Assembly: GCA_037127315.1 (NCBI GenBank) | Contig: JBBBDQ010001294.1 | Location: 636,001-700,000 of the forward strand | Reading direction: 5' to 3' | Source: Ascarosepion bandense | Taxonomy: Eukaryota > Mollusca > Cephalopoda > Sepiida > Sepiidae | Length of the DNA: 64,000 nucleotides | Shown: positions 40,257 to 50,705 of the stretch, piece after piece | Layout of the letters: each line of letters opens with the position of its first letter | How positions within the stretch are numbered: position 1 is the first letter of the stretch | Notes under the pieces: generated by a model | Database searches by the model: none | What the model was told of the DNA's origin: nothing | The model's input: only the letters and a program-made list of their open reading frames with translations | Translations under genes and position numbers: made by a program

Positions 40257-40320
40257 ACATATGTCGTATGACCATTTCAGTAAAGAAAAACCTCATTGAA
40301 ATGGTCATACAACATATGTA
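40257..40320. other. Inverted repeat, 23-bp arms
   Basis: The arms acatatgtcgtatgaccatt and its complement near 40297-40319 pair with one mismatch and a 17-nt loop. They lie upstream, on the minus strand, of the PLE relic, possibly in its 5' terminal repeat. Confidence 0.75.
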
Positions 40321-40337
40321 ATTTTCAAACTTTTAAT

Positions 40338-40381
<44 letters not shown>

Positions 40382-40600
40382 AATGGTAGACTTTGAAAAG
40401 CAGTAGCTACTCTAGCATCTACGCATCGTTCATTCAGCAATGAATTAGAACACTCTCAGCTATTGGGCATGCATAATGATAATATACATGCTAAAAGTCT
40501 GCCTCCTTCTAGCGAGCGCCCATAGCTCAGAGATAGAATTGCCAACTGACGCCAATTTGGTTGGGTTTCAGTCCTGGGTAAAAAGCAATTGGATGTCTAA

Positions 40601-40644
40601 CCGTACTGATGAGCTGTGATACAGCAAAACAGATCAGTCTGCAG
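40601..40644 (+). ncRNA. Hammerhead ribozyme motif, copy 1
   Basis: Order: ccgta (stem I, 5' strand), CTGATGA (40606-40612), gctgt-gat-acagc (stem II, 5 bp), aaaa, then cagatcagtc with the proposed cleavage after 40639, and tgcag (stem I, 3' strand). The invariant G of the GAAA box is A, and a change in stem III weakens pairing. Cleavage is therefore expected to be poor, but the fold is clear. Confidence 0.7.
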
Positions 40645-40913
40645 ACGACTATTTATGCTCTTACACTCTGATTGAGCACTCTGGTAGAATGGTAGAGTTT
40701 GAAAAACAGTAGCTACGGTAGCATCTACGCATTGTTCATTCAGCAATGAATTAGAACACACTCAGCTATTGGGCATGTATAATGATAATATACACGCTAA
40801 AAAGTCTGCCTCCTTCTACCGAGCACCCATAGCTCAGAGGTAGAATCGCTGACTGACGCTAATCAGTTGGGTTTCAATCCTGGGTAAAAAGCAATCGGAA
40901 ATTGGATGTCTAA

Positions 40914-40957
40914 CCATACTGATGAGCTGTGATACAGCAAAACAGATCTGTCTGCGG
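40914..40957 (+). ncRNA. Hammerhead ribozyme motif, copy 2
   Basis: Order: ccata, CTGATGA (40919-40925), gctgt-gat-acagc, aaaa, cagatctgtc with proposed cleavage after 40952, then tgcgg. Stem III can form acag with ctgt around a 2-nt loop. As in copy 1 the G of the GAAA box is A. A stem III this short is known to work better when two ribozymes pair as a dimer. Confidence 0.7.
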
Positions 40958-40975
40958 ATGACTATATATATATAT

Positions 40976-41335
40976 ATTATCAAAGCATGGCTTCAAATTT
41001 GATATGTACATACTGGACCCAAGGTAAGGTTTAATCTTAAAAAAATAATTTTGTTAATCATGAGTAAAGAAAGTGTTGGTCTTTATCTTTTTTTTTTTTT
41101 CGGGTGTGGAGTGTGTTATCTGCATATATCAGTAAGAATTTGGTATAAATTTACATTTTCACTTTTATTATGAATCTGCTAGAAATGAAGCTAATTTGTG
41201 TACTTTGGAAAAACAATAAAATAAAATTTCTCCTCAAAAGTTTTTTCTATTTTTCATTAGTTACTTACCAGGAAAAAATGGAATTTATTTTATTTGTCTT
41301 GATTATACTAATTGCACTTGAACAAAAATATATCT
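40976..41335. other. Unassigned
   Basis: AT-rich. A T-run lies at 41089-41100. Open frame 41170-41379 shows no motif I recognise and overlaps the start of a LINE-J fragment. Confidence 0.35.
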
Positions 41336-41339
41336 CAAC

Positions 41340-41815
41340 ATTCTTAAAAAACTGCAAAAAAGATCTGCAATGTAATTGAGCCTGACCTGGCATCCTGACT
41401 TTAATCATATTCTCACCAGTATGACATTAATTTCTTCTGTTTTTCCTACAACTATTTTTATGGTTATTGTTCTGAGGAACTTCACTCATTGCTGCCTCGA
41501 CAACATGAATTTATGCATACCACTAGATTGGCAGTTAGATCTCACTATTTTACTGTTGAAATAGCTCAATTTAATCATATGTTCTTATGGTTTCTTTTTT
41601 TTTTTACACTTCTCACCTGTGAAACTCTGTTCTGGTTTCTTGCTTTCATGCCTCCTACAATCTTCAAGAATTTAAATGCAATGCCAATTGTCATTGCCTG
41701 CCTTCACAAATACTGGTTCTATTTTTACTTCTTTCTTTTCACTAGTCTGTTCATTGCCGATAAGACTTTGTGACTTAGTAGCATTATCCCCTTGCTTAGG
41801 GTGAAATGATTAAAA
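41340..41815 (+). pseudogene. LINE-J 3' end
   Basis: The segment aaaaagatctgcaatgtaat (KRSAM/QRRICNVI region) is followed by LPRQHEFMHTTRLAVRSHYF and AMPIVIACL-like pieces. The tail gacttagtagcattatcccc and gtgaaatgattaaaaa ends near 41816. Frameshifted. Confidence 0.8.
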
Positions 41816-42009
41816 ACATAAATTCTCCATTACTTCAGTAACTGGAAAATTCATTTATAATATACTTGAATATTCTTCAATGATCAGGCAAGGTTATGGA
41901 AGAAGATTGAGATTAATGTCGACATATTTACAAAATATCAGTTACTGTTTAAAATGAAGAAAAGAAAAAAGAATTCAAGCAAAATGCAAAAAGAAAAATC
42001 AAAATAAAA

Positions 42010-42120
42010 GGTTTGGTTCAAAATTCCAGACACATGAAGAAGGCTGTAGTGTAAGCAGCCAAAACGTCATGAATAAAGAGGAAAACAAAAATCCGAATAA
42101 TGTAAATAATGCAAAAGTGT
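42010..42120 (+). mobile_element. Solo tail of the tRNA-headed element family
   Basis: The sequence acacatgaagaaggctgtag, then gcagccaaaacgtcatgaat and ccgaataatgtaaataat, matches the arm of the elements at 25711 and 49306. No head is present. Confidence 0.65.
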
Positions 42121-42734
42121 TTTATTTAAAAAAACTAAAACAAGATGAAATCTAATTTTGCATATTATTTGTGACTCAAAGATAATCAACACAAAATTTT
42201 TCAGCCTCTTCTTCGGCTAAACAAATGACAACAACATTGGCAGTATTTCGATAAAAACACACCAAATCTAAAGATCATTAGGTTTCTTCTGATGTGTTTA
42301 TCTAACACGACCTATGTTCTCCTGTTAACTCTGCTGTTTTCTAGATTACGTAAAACCAATTTTAAACATTTATCGAACAGAGATAAGTTTCATTTCTTTA
42401 GCATTATTTTTTAATTTTTTTTGTCGAAATGTGGTATTAATGTCACTGGGGCTTCACCAAGAAAATTTGATGTTGTAGGTAAACAAATGATTATAGATTT
42501 TTGGTCTGTTGTTAAAATCTATGAGTAACAATGTAAATTTTACGATTTGGTAAATACATAAGAGACGATTTTGAAAATGTCTACCTTGATATGTTTTGCA
42601 GAGAGATATATGTCATCAGAAAAATAGATTTTTTCTTTGTTTCTACTTCCTTCATAAATCATGTTAAATAAGCGTATGCTTTATTTGTAATTTTACTGTA
42701 TCATTTTAGAAATTATATTTGAACTCATTCAGTC
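42121..42734. other. Unassigned
   Basis: No element or exon is recognised. Confidence 0.4.
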
Positions 42735-43035
42735 AGTCAGTTAAAGTGTCATACGTGATATATGATTTGGGTGATCATGTCTCGAAAGAGACATAACTGA
42801 CTGGCCAGAAGATTATCCCGCAGTAGGTTGCCATTGCTTTCTGCGGTAGACTGGTTGCCGACCAAGGCTATAGAACCCAATCTGTCCTATTATTTAACCC
42901 ATAACTGGAGGGAAGAGATGGATGAATACCTTTCCCAAGGGTATTTGTACGTAAATGAATGCAAGGAATTCAACTGGAATTTGAACTCGGCTCCCTGATT
43001 TGTCTTTCCGAGTGGATATCCACTGCTCCACAATG
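42735..43035 (-). mobile_element. SINE-A, near full length
   Basis: On the + strand, cagtcagtcagttaaagtgt, then gactggttgccgaccaaggc and the head complement ccactgctccacaatgcaca. Both ends are visible. Confidence 0.9.
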
Positions 43036-43171
43036 CACATCCAGTAAGAACAAATGCTAATTCATTGAACTCATTACAACTCATTTTAATCAATTCATTT
43101 ACTTATTTACATTTATTTTAATGTCTATGCATCCCATAATTCCACAAAATTCCTTCATGCTGGTTTAGTAA

Positions 43172-43490
43172 GTCAGTCAATCAAGTGCCATACGTGATAC
43201 ACGCTTTGGGCAATCATGTCTCCAAAAAGGGACATGACTGACTGGGCAGAAGATTATCCCATAGTAGGTTGCTATTGCTTTCTGTGGTTGACTGGTTGCC
43301 ATCCAAGGCTATAGAACCCATTCTGTCCTATTATTTAACTCATAACTGGTGGGAAGAGACAGATTAATACTTTTCCCAAGGGTATTTGTGCATAAGTGAA
43401 TGCAAGGAATTCAACTGGAATTTGAACTCAGCACCCCGATTTGTCGTTCCGGTTGGATATCCATTGCACCACAACGCACATCCAGTAAGA
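43172..43490 (-). mobile_element. SINE-A, near full length
   Basis: Same orientation as the copy 140 bp earlier: agtcagtcaatcaagtgcca to ccattgcaccacaacgcaca. Both copies are followed by the identical phrase catccagtaagaacaaatgc plus taatt, so the pair with flank may be a duplication of a larger unit. Confidence 0.9.
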
Positions 43491-43529
43491 ACAAATGCTA
43501 ATTAATGTTGTGTCTTCTTTTATTTGCTG

Positions 43530-44100
43530 TGTTCTTTCAGGATGTAGACAATCATGGCTTTCCATGTCTTCCTCTTCAATGTAGCTCTTAATAGCTTTTG
43601 TCTTGTTTTTTCTCTAAACTCTGTTCTGCCATTCATTTGCTTAAGCCCATCAAGTATGTCATGCATGGCTTTCCCTTGTCTCTCTTTCCTTCTATCTGTT
43701 CTGTGAGTATCAGTTTCTACAAGCCCTCATTTTTCATTAAATGTCCCAAAAACTTCAGCTGTCTTCTCCTGATATTAAGTATTAGTTTTCAGTTCATGGT
43801 ATCATTAGCATCCTTCTGTACAACAACATTTTGGTTGCTTCAAGTCTGTCCTTCATCTTTGAAATTGTCCACAAATAACTGCCATATTGAAAAACAGACA
43901 TCACATACCCCAGTACTTTCTTCTTTGTTGCCAGTAAAATTTTCTTGTCTCTTAATACTCTACTCAGCTTCTGGAATTCATCCTTGTTTATGCCAATTTG
44001 CCTTCAGATTTCATTGTCACTCTTTCCATCTTCTGTTAGAACACTTCCCAGGTATTTACATTTCTGTACCCATTTAATTTTAGTACCCCAAGCCTGTGAC
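43530..44100 (-). pseudogene. RTE-like LINE C-terminal end
   Basis: On the + strand the phrases gctttcccttgtctctcttt, cccaaaaacttcagctgtct and cttaatactctactcagctt are complements of the conserved RTE-like blocks seen at 31095-31797. The + strand frame across it is a by-product. Confidence 0.8.
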
Positions 44101-45297
44101 TGTAATAATACCAACTATAAGTGTGTATATGCAGAAGGCAGTGTGATAATCCAATGGATATGTTATAGTGAAAGAGCAGATAATTTTTACTTACCCTCCA
44201 CAATGCTTCCATTTGGTCAAAAGGCTGACTAACATGTAATAAATATTATTAGTTTTATTAACAGTATTATTATTATTTTTCTTATTTTTTATCTCCCAAA
44301 TTTCTTTCACTGGCCTATTATATATGTATATATATATATATATATATAGTGTACTGTTTTATCAATTTTTCCTTGTCAACTTCTTAGTTCTACCAGTCCC
44401 AACATTCATGGGTAAGACCCACCATACCAAATACATTGTAGTGAATTGCCCACATTCTCTTCATATGCTCTTAGTGAGATGTGAGTTCTACTCAAGCAAT
44501 TTTTTAGTGATGAACCACTGCTTTGTGGCACCGACTCTCAAGAGGTTGCTTCCCCTATCATTATAATCTTAAACTATTCAAGTCTTGGGCTATTTGTTAT
44601 ATTCCCCATATATCTATATATACTGTGCCTCTTACTCTGTAACTGTCTACCTTGTGAACTTCATTGTATAAATATTTTTATACTCACCCACATACATATA
44701 TGGGCTTTCCTGTATTTCTTTTTGAAATGTAGAAGTGAGCCTATACATTTAAAGTTTTTTTGCCAATAAAAAATTCTTTTGTATTTGTAGAAAGAAAAGT
44801 TAAAAAGTCCCCATCCCCAAGTGAAGAATAAAAATGCTATATTTCCATGGTTTTGTAGGATTTACTCTTTTAGGATAAACACCTAAGTATTTTCTTTTTT
44901 CTTATCTCAGAGAATTTTTTGAATTGGTGGCGCCAATCATCAGTAGCAAGATCCATCCCCAAAAACTTATGGCTGTCTACCGTTTTTCTTCTGCTCTTTT
45001 CAAGGCAAGGTTTACTTTTTAGTTTTTTAGTTTTTATCTGGAATGTGAGACAGTGGCATTATATGCCCCTCAGGGGACTGGAGAAAGGATTATGTTGAAG
45101 GCTGGACAGTTGTTTCACATTACTATATCAAGTAAAGATTTTGGTTTTACTCTTAGTTTTCTTTTTATCTGGTTTCATATTGGAAAAAATTATTTTTAAA
45201 AACATTTAAAAGTTTATTACTCTTTTCAAGATCATACCAGAATGACTTGACATCCAACTGGTTAAAATTGTTCAGTTAAAGGATTTGATTTTAAACA
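44101..45297. other. Unassigned; (TA)n at 44326-44348
   Basis: A weak tRNA-like phrase (ataatccaatggatatgtta) occurs near 44148. No clear SINE, LINE or exon is seen in the remainder. Confidence 0.35.
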
Positions 45298-45600
45298 ATG
45301 TGCGCTGGGGTGCAGTAGATATTGGCTCAGTTCAAGAAATCAAAGGGCTGAGTTTGAATTCCAGTTGAATTCATTGTATTCACTTATGCCGAAACACCAT
45401 TAGGAAAAGTGTTAATTCACCTCTTTTCCCTCAAGCTATGGGTTAAGTAACAGAATAGATTGGGTTATATAGCTTTGGTTGATAACCAGTCTATTGTTGA
45501 AAGTAATGGAAACCTACTGCATGAAAATATTCTTTCAAGACATGATCGCTCAAGTGTGTATCACATATGGCACTTAACTGACTGACTGACTTTCAAAATG
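45298..45600 (+). mobile_element. SINE-A, near full length
   Basis: Head tgcgctggggtgcagtagat, box B context gctgagtttgaattccag, and end cacttaactgactgactga. Confidence 0.9.
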
Positions 45601-45948
45601 AGTTTAATACTTTCTTTTACTTCAAACTCATTATTGATTAAAAAATGAATATTTTATATCATATCCATTCAATATGTCAGCAATCATGCCAGTCTCCTTT
45701 TTCTTTATTATCTGTGAATTACCTGGACTTCTTGAAAAAGGTAGTGAATTAATTTCCAATTGCTTTCTTAATGATTTTAAATTCAAAGTAGTCCTTCTTC
45801 TAGACTGGGTGACACCCAAATTTAGACAGTTTGTTATTTCACGTATAGCAAGGGGTGATAGATTCATGCCTTTTTCAATAGCGTTTGTGCAAATGTAAAC
45901 AAAGCAGACTAGGCTTGAGATATCTGGTCTTACTACTATGGTAATGAC
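45601..45948. other. Unassigned
   Basis: Overlapping short frames on both strands at 45631-45898 show no known motif. The codon pattern is unconvincing. Confidence 0.3.
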
Positions 45949-46815
45949 AAATAAAGCAAGGACTTAACCCTAAAAAACTAAAGGTGTTTGAGTTGTATTT
46001 CCACGGTCCTACCGCTAAGATTTTACTCATTGGCTTACAAAGAACTTGGAACTTGAAGCATGAGTAAACAATTTTCTATTTCTAAATAAATTTGAAATAA
46101 AGCAAAATCTTATCCCCATAATCTAAGAAAATTTGATTTGTATTTTAATAGTCCTACCACTAAGATGATGATCACTGGCTTATAAAGAATTTGGAACTTG
46201 AAGCAGTGGTAAAATCTCTTCATATCTCTAACCAAAATTTGAAATAAAGTAAGAAATTAACCCAAAAAGTTAAGAATGTTTCAGTTGAATTTCAGCAGGC
46301 CTACCACTAAGATGATGATCACTGGCTTATAAAGAATTTTTAAATTGATGCAGTGTTAAAATCTCTACTCTTTTTCAAACCAAAATTTGAATTAAAGCTT
46401 CTTTTCTCGCGCTTCCCGCCTGTGGAACTCCCTTCCACAAGTCTGCTTTCCCGACAGTTACAATCTCCAGGTGTTTAAATGTAGGGTCAATAGACACCTC
46501 CTATCACACTAACTCCCAACTATTCTCACAACACTCTCATCTACCCAACCCTCATTCTCGGTATCCTTACCCGCCTATCACCCACCCTCTGTCATTTCCT
46601 ATATTTAATCAGCCTTTCTCCACTCTACGTAGCCCCCTGCACAGTAGTGGCAGTGACATGCCTTGCTCGGGGTGAAACGCTTATAAAAAAAAAAAAATAA
46701 AAAAAAGCAAGAACATAACCCACAAAAATAAGTATGTTTGGTTTACAAACATACTTATTTTGCAACGGTCCTATCACTAAGATGTTGATCACTGGACCTT
46801 GAAGCAGTAGATGAT
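45949..46815. repeat. 146-148-bp tandem repeat, about four copies, split
   Basis: Units begin aaataaag at 45949, 46095, 46242 and 46390. They share ggtcctaccactaagatgat and tcactggcttataaagaa. The fourth unit is interrupted near its start by a LINE-J end and resumes at about 46700. Confidence 0.9.
46397..46702 (+). mobile_element. LINE-J 3' end, young-looking insertion
   Basis: It starts within the protein end (cttcttttctcgcgcttccc, ctgtggaactcccttccaca, caatctccaggtgtttaaat), continues through the 3' UTR to the tail gtagccccctgcacagtagt and gaaacgcttataa, and ends in an A-rich run. It splits the fourth unit of a tandem repeat. The flanks can share aaagc as a short target-site duplication, partly masked by the A-run. 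Confidence 0.85.
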
Positions 46816-46967
46816 GATGATATTGTTGGCATATTTCTAACAGAGATTTATTGCTGTTTTGAAAATTACATTTAGTACAATCAATAATCATTTATTATGA
46901 GCATTTAGTTTGCCATAGCAAAAAGTTTTTTTTCCTCTGTATAATCTTGTAAGTTTATTGTCATTAA

Positions 46968-47018
<51 letters not shown>

Positions 47019-47580
47019 TGTATTTTCTTGTAGGTTTATTGTCATTAATTTCAATATATATATCTATATATATATATATATATATATATCAACTTCTATT
47101 TAATCTGATATGAAAGATGTCTGACAAATGCATGAATGCATTGATTCCATTTGCAGAATGAACTGCTTTGGTTGCATTAAAACTTCTTAAAATATTGATA
47201 TAATTAAATGCAGAATCAATAATAACTGCATGTAAAAGTCAGTGATGATTTCATTGTGCATCAGCTGCAATGCACTACTTTTTTTTTGTTTTATGTTTAT
47301 TTTGATTTGCATGTAAAAATGTGTGAGGAATTTCGTTGACACATTTGCTAGTCTAGAATAAAAGAAGTCCATTAGTTCTAGAAATCAGTTAAAATTGCAT
47401 TAAATGGAAAATTTTCTTAAAGTTTCCATCAACTTGGAAAGAACGGTTTCTAAATCAATAAAAATCTTTTTCTTTTAATTGTTGCAATACAAAACCAACT
47501 ATCATTTCTTATAGTAAAATTAATCTCTAATCTCTTTAAATTTGGTTCCCAAGAGTTTCTAGCTTATTTGATAGATTAAC
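46816..47580. other. Unassigned; (TA)n at 46973-47016 and 47055-47090
   Basis: A direct repeat, cttgtaggtttattgtcatt versus cttgtaagtttattgtcatt, flanks the first TA array. No gene is seen. Confidence 0.45.
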
Positions 47581-47584
47581 AGAT

Positions 47585-48300
47585 TTTTCTTCTTCTATGT
47601 GCAGTATCTTCTTCAGGAAATAGGCGATCATAGCCCTCCACATCTTCCTTTCCCTTGTAGCTCAATACCCCTTCTGTTACCCGTCCTAAACTCTGCATAG
47701 CCATCCATCAGCTTAAGCCTATCACACACGTCACATATTGTTTTCCCCTGTCTCTCCTTCTCTCTATCCATCAGGATCAAATTCTCCAACCCCACCTTCC
47801 TCACATGTCTCATAAATTTCCGCTGTCTTTTCTTGATGTTAAGTATTAGTTTCCTTTTAATTTCCATCTTCTCCAAAACCTAATCGTTTCTCATATGTTT
47901 AGTCCATAGTATCCTCAGCATCCTTCTGTAGAACATTTCAGTTGTTCCCAGTCTTTCCATCATCTTTGATGAGATTGTCCAGCATTTGCGGCCACATTGA
48001 CGGACAGGCATCACATAGCAGTCCAGTGCTCACTTTTTTGTTTTCAGCAAAATTTTCCTGTCTTTCAATACTCTACTCAGCTTGTGGAATACATCCTTGG
48101 CCATGCCAATACACCTTTGGACCTCAGTGTTACACTTACCATACTCTGTTAGAACCCTTCTCAGGTACTTAAATTTCTGTACCTGGCTGAGTTTAGTATC
48201 CTAGGATTGGAATTTTGGGCTCTTCTTTTTACTGATGACCATGCATTCAGTTTTCTTGTAATTTATATGCAGTCCTTTCTTTCAGCTTTATTTAACCTGT
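47585..48300 (-). pseudogene. RTE-like LINE C-terminal end
   Basis: The minus-strand frame at 47628-47876 reads EKMEIKRKLILNIKKRQRKF, then RHVRKVGLENLILMD and GKTICDVCDRLKLMDG. Further blocks continue to about 48300 (complement of gtactcagaacccttctcag-like segments). Frameshifted and 5'-truncated. Confidence 0.8.
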
Positions 48301-48375
48301 AGAAGATCTTGTAGTTTACTGCCAAAGTGAATTTTGATAAAATCTCTGCCTAATTTTCTTAGTAAGTACCCTCTG

Positions 48376-48850
48376 GTCAAAATATAGCAACCAAGATGAG
48401 AAGAATAGTTTGAAATATTCCAAGATTATTGAAAATTACTCATCTCAGAAATAAATACAAATTATGACAAGTGGTACAACATAATCCAGTTGTCAAAAAC
48501 TGGCACTGAATATAAAAGGCTCCAAAAATACACCACTAACGTTCTTCGGGATGGTGGCATAGTGGATATAGTAAATGATTAGGCAAGTGTTAGTATCATC
48601 TAGTTGTCATGAGTTCGACCCTTGGATCTGGTAGTGATGAAGCAAATCCAACATGAAAGAACAATAACTGCTTTCGCGTGTCCAGGATAGTTCGAAATAA
48701 TCAACAAGATAATCTACATCAGCCCATCTATGAACACCTGATGATGACCAGAGAGTACTTGGTCAAAATTTTGTGTCTATTATAACAACTATATCAACCA
48801 AGATGAGAACAAAAGTTTGAAATAATTCTAAGATTATCAAAATTTTCTTG
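48376..48850 (+). mobile_element. tRNA-headed element between two direct tails
   Basis: A tail-like segment (ggtcaaaatatagcaaccaa, gatgagaa, gtttgaaat, ccaagattat) occurs at 48376-48440 and again in the same direction at 48757-48845. Between them is a tRNA-like unit: tggcatagtggatatagtaa (box A) and gagttcgacccttggatc (box B). The second tail is preceded by cacctgatgatgaccagaga. This is the direct-repeat version of the inverted elements nearby. Confidence 0.7.
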
Positions 48851-49119
48851 TTTCTTAATAATTTTCTTAGATTCTGGAATACAACTTTAACTATTTCATT
48901 ACATGTTTCGGTTTCAGAGTCACATTTTCCCTCCCCTGTTAAGACACTTCCCATATCATTTAATTTTGCTTGATTTATCCAATTTATAGTTTAGATCTTG
49001 ATATTTTTCCTTGCTGTCAATCATACATTATTTTCTTACAGTTGTTAGTCCTTTCTTCTAGCTTTCCTTTACTAGTTTGTCTAGGAGCTTCTTTCTGTGT
49101 CTTTATGACATATATTATG
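48851..49119. other. Unassigned; possible RTE-like scraps
   Basis: Short phrases (tcttaataattttcttagat, agtcacattttccctcccct) resemble minus-strand RTE-like blocks, but the match is poor. Confidence 0.35.
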
Positions 49120-49300
49120 ATTAAATCCTGAGAATCTTCAAAGTCCTAACAGATTTATTATTGGCAGGCTTTAAGAAGGTGCTCAGTATTATGCTAAACA
49201 AGTTTTATTGCCTAAATATCTCTTACACATTTATTAGTCTACTATTCATCCATGCTTTGCATATTGCTGTCACATAAAGTCTGATGCCTTTGTTATGTTT
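49120..49300 (+). pseudogene. LINE-J fragment
   Basis: The phrases acatttattagtctactatt, ccatgctttgcatattgctg and cacataaagtctgatgcctt correspond to the HIYKSTIHPCFAYCCH region. Truncated at both ends. Confidence 0.6.
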
Positions 49301-49305
49301 ATGAT

Positions 49306-49758
49306 TAAATATTTGCCTATATTTCTATATTGTTTGGACTATTGTCTTCATCTTTATTGCCATGTTTATGACATTTCAACTCTTGTATGCTCTTGTCTTC
49401 TACCGGTGCTAGGAATTCAAACCAAATTCAAACCGAACACTTTATTATGATCACTCAAGGATACTTAGCCCAGTGGATATAGATGTTGGTTAATTCCAGT
49501 GACTCCAAAGAGTTGCGAGTTCAAAACCAAGCTACAGCAGTGGTGAACAAATAACTTAGAGATTTAAGGTAAAAGGAGATAACTACATAGCTACCAAAAG
49601 TAACTTTGCACATTGAATGTAAATGATATATCCCAGTGATTGTAATAAAGGGTTCAATTAGAAATTTTTAACACCTGAGGAAAGCCAGAGCGTACAACAA
49701 TGAAAACAACATAAACATCATAGACAATAGTTCAAACATTGTAAATAATGATAAAATA
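49306..49758. mobile_element. tRNA-headed element with inverted tails
   Basis: The left arm (49306-49430) and right arm (about 49620-49758) are inverted copies sharing tttggactattgtcttcatc and its complement, and aacacctgaggaaagccaga and its complement. The tRNA-like centre at 49470-49550 reads ttagcccagtggatatagat and gagttgcgagttcaaaacca. Same layout as 25711-26246. Confidence 0.8.
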
Positions 49759-49764
49759 TTATAG

Positions 49765-50085
49765 TACAATGTCATCTACAGTATTTACATTATTTGGACT
49801 ATTGTTCTCATCTTTGTTGCCAATTGTACAACCTGTCGGCTATTGTATGCTCCAGCCTTCTTCAGGTGCTAAGAATTTCAAACCGAACACTTTATTACAA
49901 TCACTGGGATATATCATCCTCATTCCTTGTGTAAAAGCTCAATTGGAAGTCATGAGTTATCTCCCTCTAAACCTGCAAGTTATTTGTTCACCATTGTTGT
50001 AGCCTGGTATTGAACTAACAACTCTAAGTGTCAAGTCAGGAACTAACCAACATCTATATCCACTGGACCATGTGTACTTAATCTT
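49765..50085 (-). mobile_element. tRNA-headed element, single unit
   Basis: On the minus strand it reads acatggtccagtggatatag (box A), gttagttcaataccaggc (box B-like), a body with gagataactcatgactt, and the tail cacctgaagaaggctggagc to gtccaaataatgtaaatac. This single copy shows the unit from which the inverted versions are built. It begins about 10 bp from the end of the preceding inverted element. Confidence 0.8.
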
Positions 50086-50404
50086 TTTTTTTTTTTTAAT
50101 CGTATTGTGCCCACCAATAATAAATAGCCTCAATCACTGCAGAGGTGGGATAATTCTGGTGAGATGATATATCCTTGTCTTTTCCTTCTTTTGATTTTTT
50201 CTGTACTAACTTAATTCATTTTCTATCTAAGTGGTTTGATCCAAGTATAATTTTTGGGTGTTAGAATTCTGTCTACACAGAGAAAAATGAATTGAATAAG
50301 CACACAAAAATTGAAAGAGGGCATAAGACAAGGAGGTATCATCTCAGAAGATTTATTCAATGTATAAATTAAATTAAAGAAATTTGAACAAGTGCTGTAG
50401 AGAG
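50086..50404. other. Unassigned
   Basis: T-run at 50085-50098. Otherwise nothing is recognised. Confidence 0.4.
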
Positions 50405-50705
50405 TGGATGTGTGGATGTGCGTTGTGGTGCAGTGGATATCGGCTCGAAATGAGAAATTCCAGTTGAATTCATTGCATTCACTTACGTGCAAATACCCTT
50501 AGGAAAAGTATTAATCCATCTTTTCCTTCCAGTTATGGGTTAAATAACAGGACAGAATGGGTTCTATAGCCTTGACTGGCAACCAGTCTACTGCAGAAAG
50601 CAATGGCAACCTACTGCGAGATAATCTTCTGCCCAGTCAGTCATGTCTGTTTTGAGAAATGCTTGCCCAAGCGTGTTTCACGTATGGCACTTAATTGACT
50701 GACTG
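50405..50705 (+). mobile_element. SINE-A, near full length
   Basis: Head gtggatgtgcgttgtggtgc and agtggatatcggctcg. The box B region is deleted (agaaattccagttgaattc follows directly). End cacttaattgactgactgat. Confidence 0.9.

Larger units (their letters stand above)
40381..40975 (+). mobile_element. Retrozyme-like tandem dimer with tRNA-like boxes and hammerheads
   Basis: Two direct copies, about 93% alike by eye, start gaatggtaga at 40382 and 40686. Each contains a tRNA-like D-arm/box A (tagctcagagatagaat at 40523-40539; tagctcagaggtagaat at 40830-40846) and a box B-like ttgggtttcagtcctgg (40561-40577; 40867-40883). Each then carries a type I hammerhead motif. Distance between the two proposed cleavage sites is 313 nt (40640 to 40952). 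Both sides are (TA)n. Tandem copies of roughly 170-400 nt separated by type I hammerheads are the hallmark of animal retrozymes, which are non-autonomous and spread through circular RNA. A single-unit copy lies at 16061-16360. There is no protein-coding capacity. Confidence 0.75.

Noticed and set aside
48738..48770. CTGATGA in a Penelope-like tail, suggestive of a hammerhead
   Set aside because: No GAAA box or stems in the right positions.
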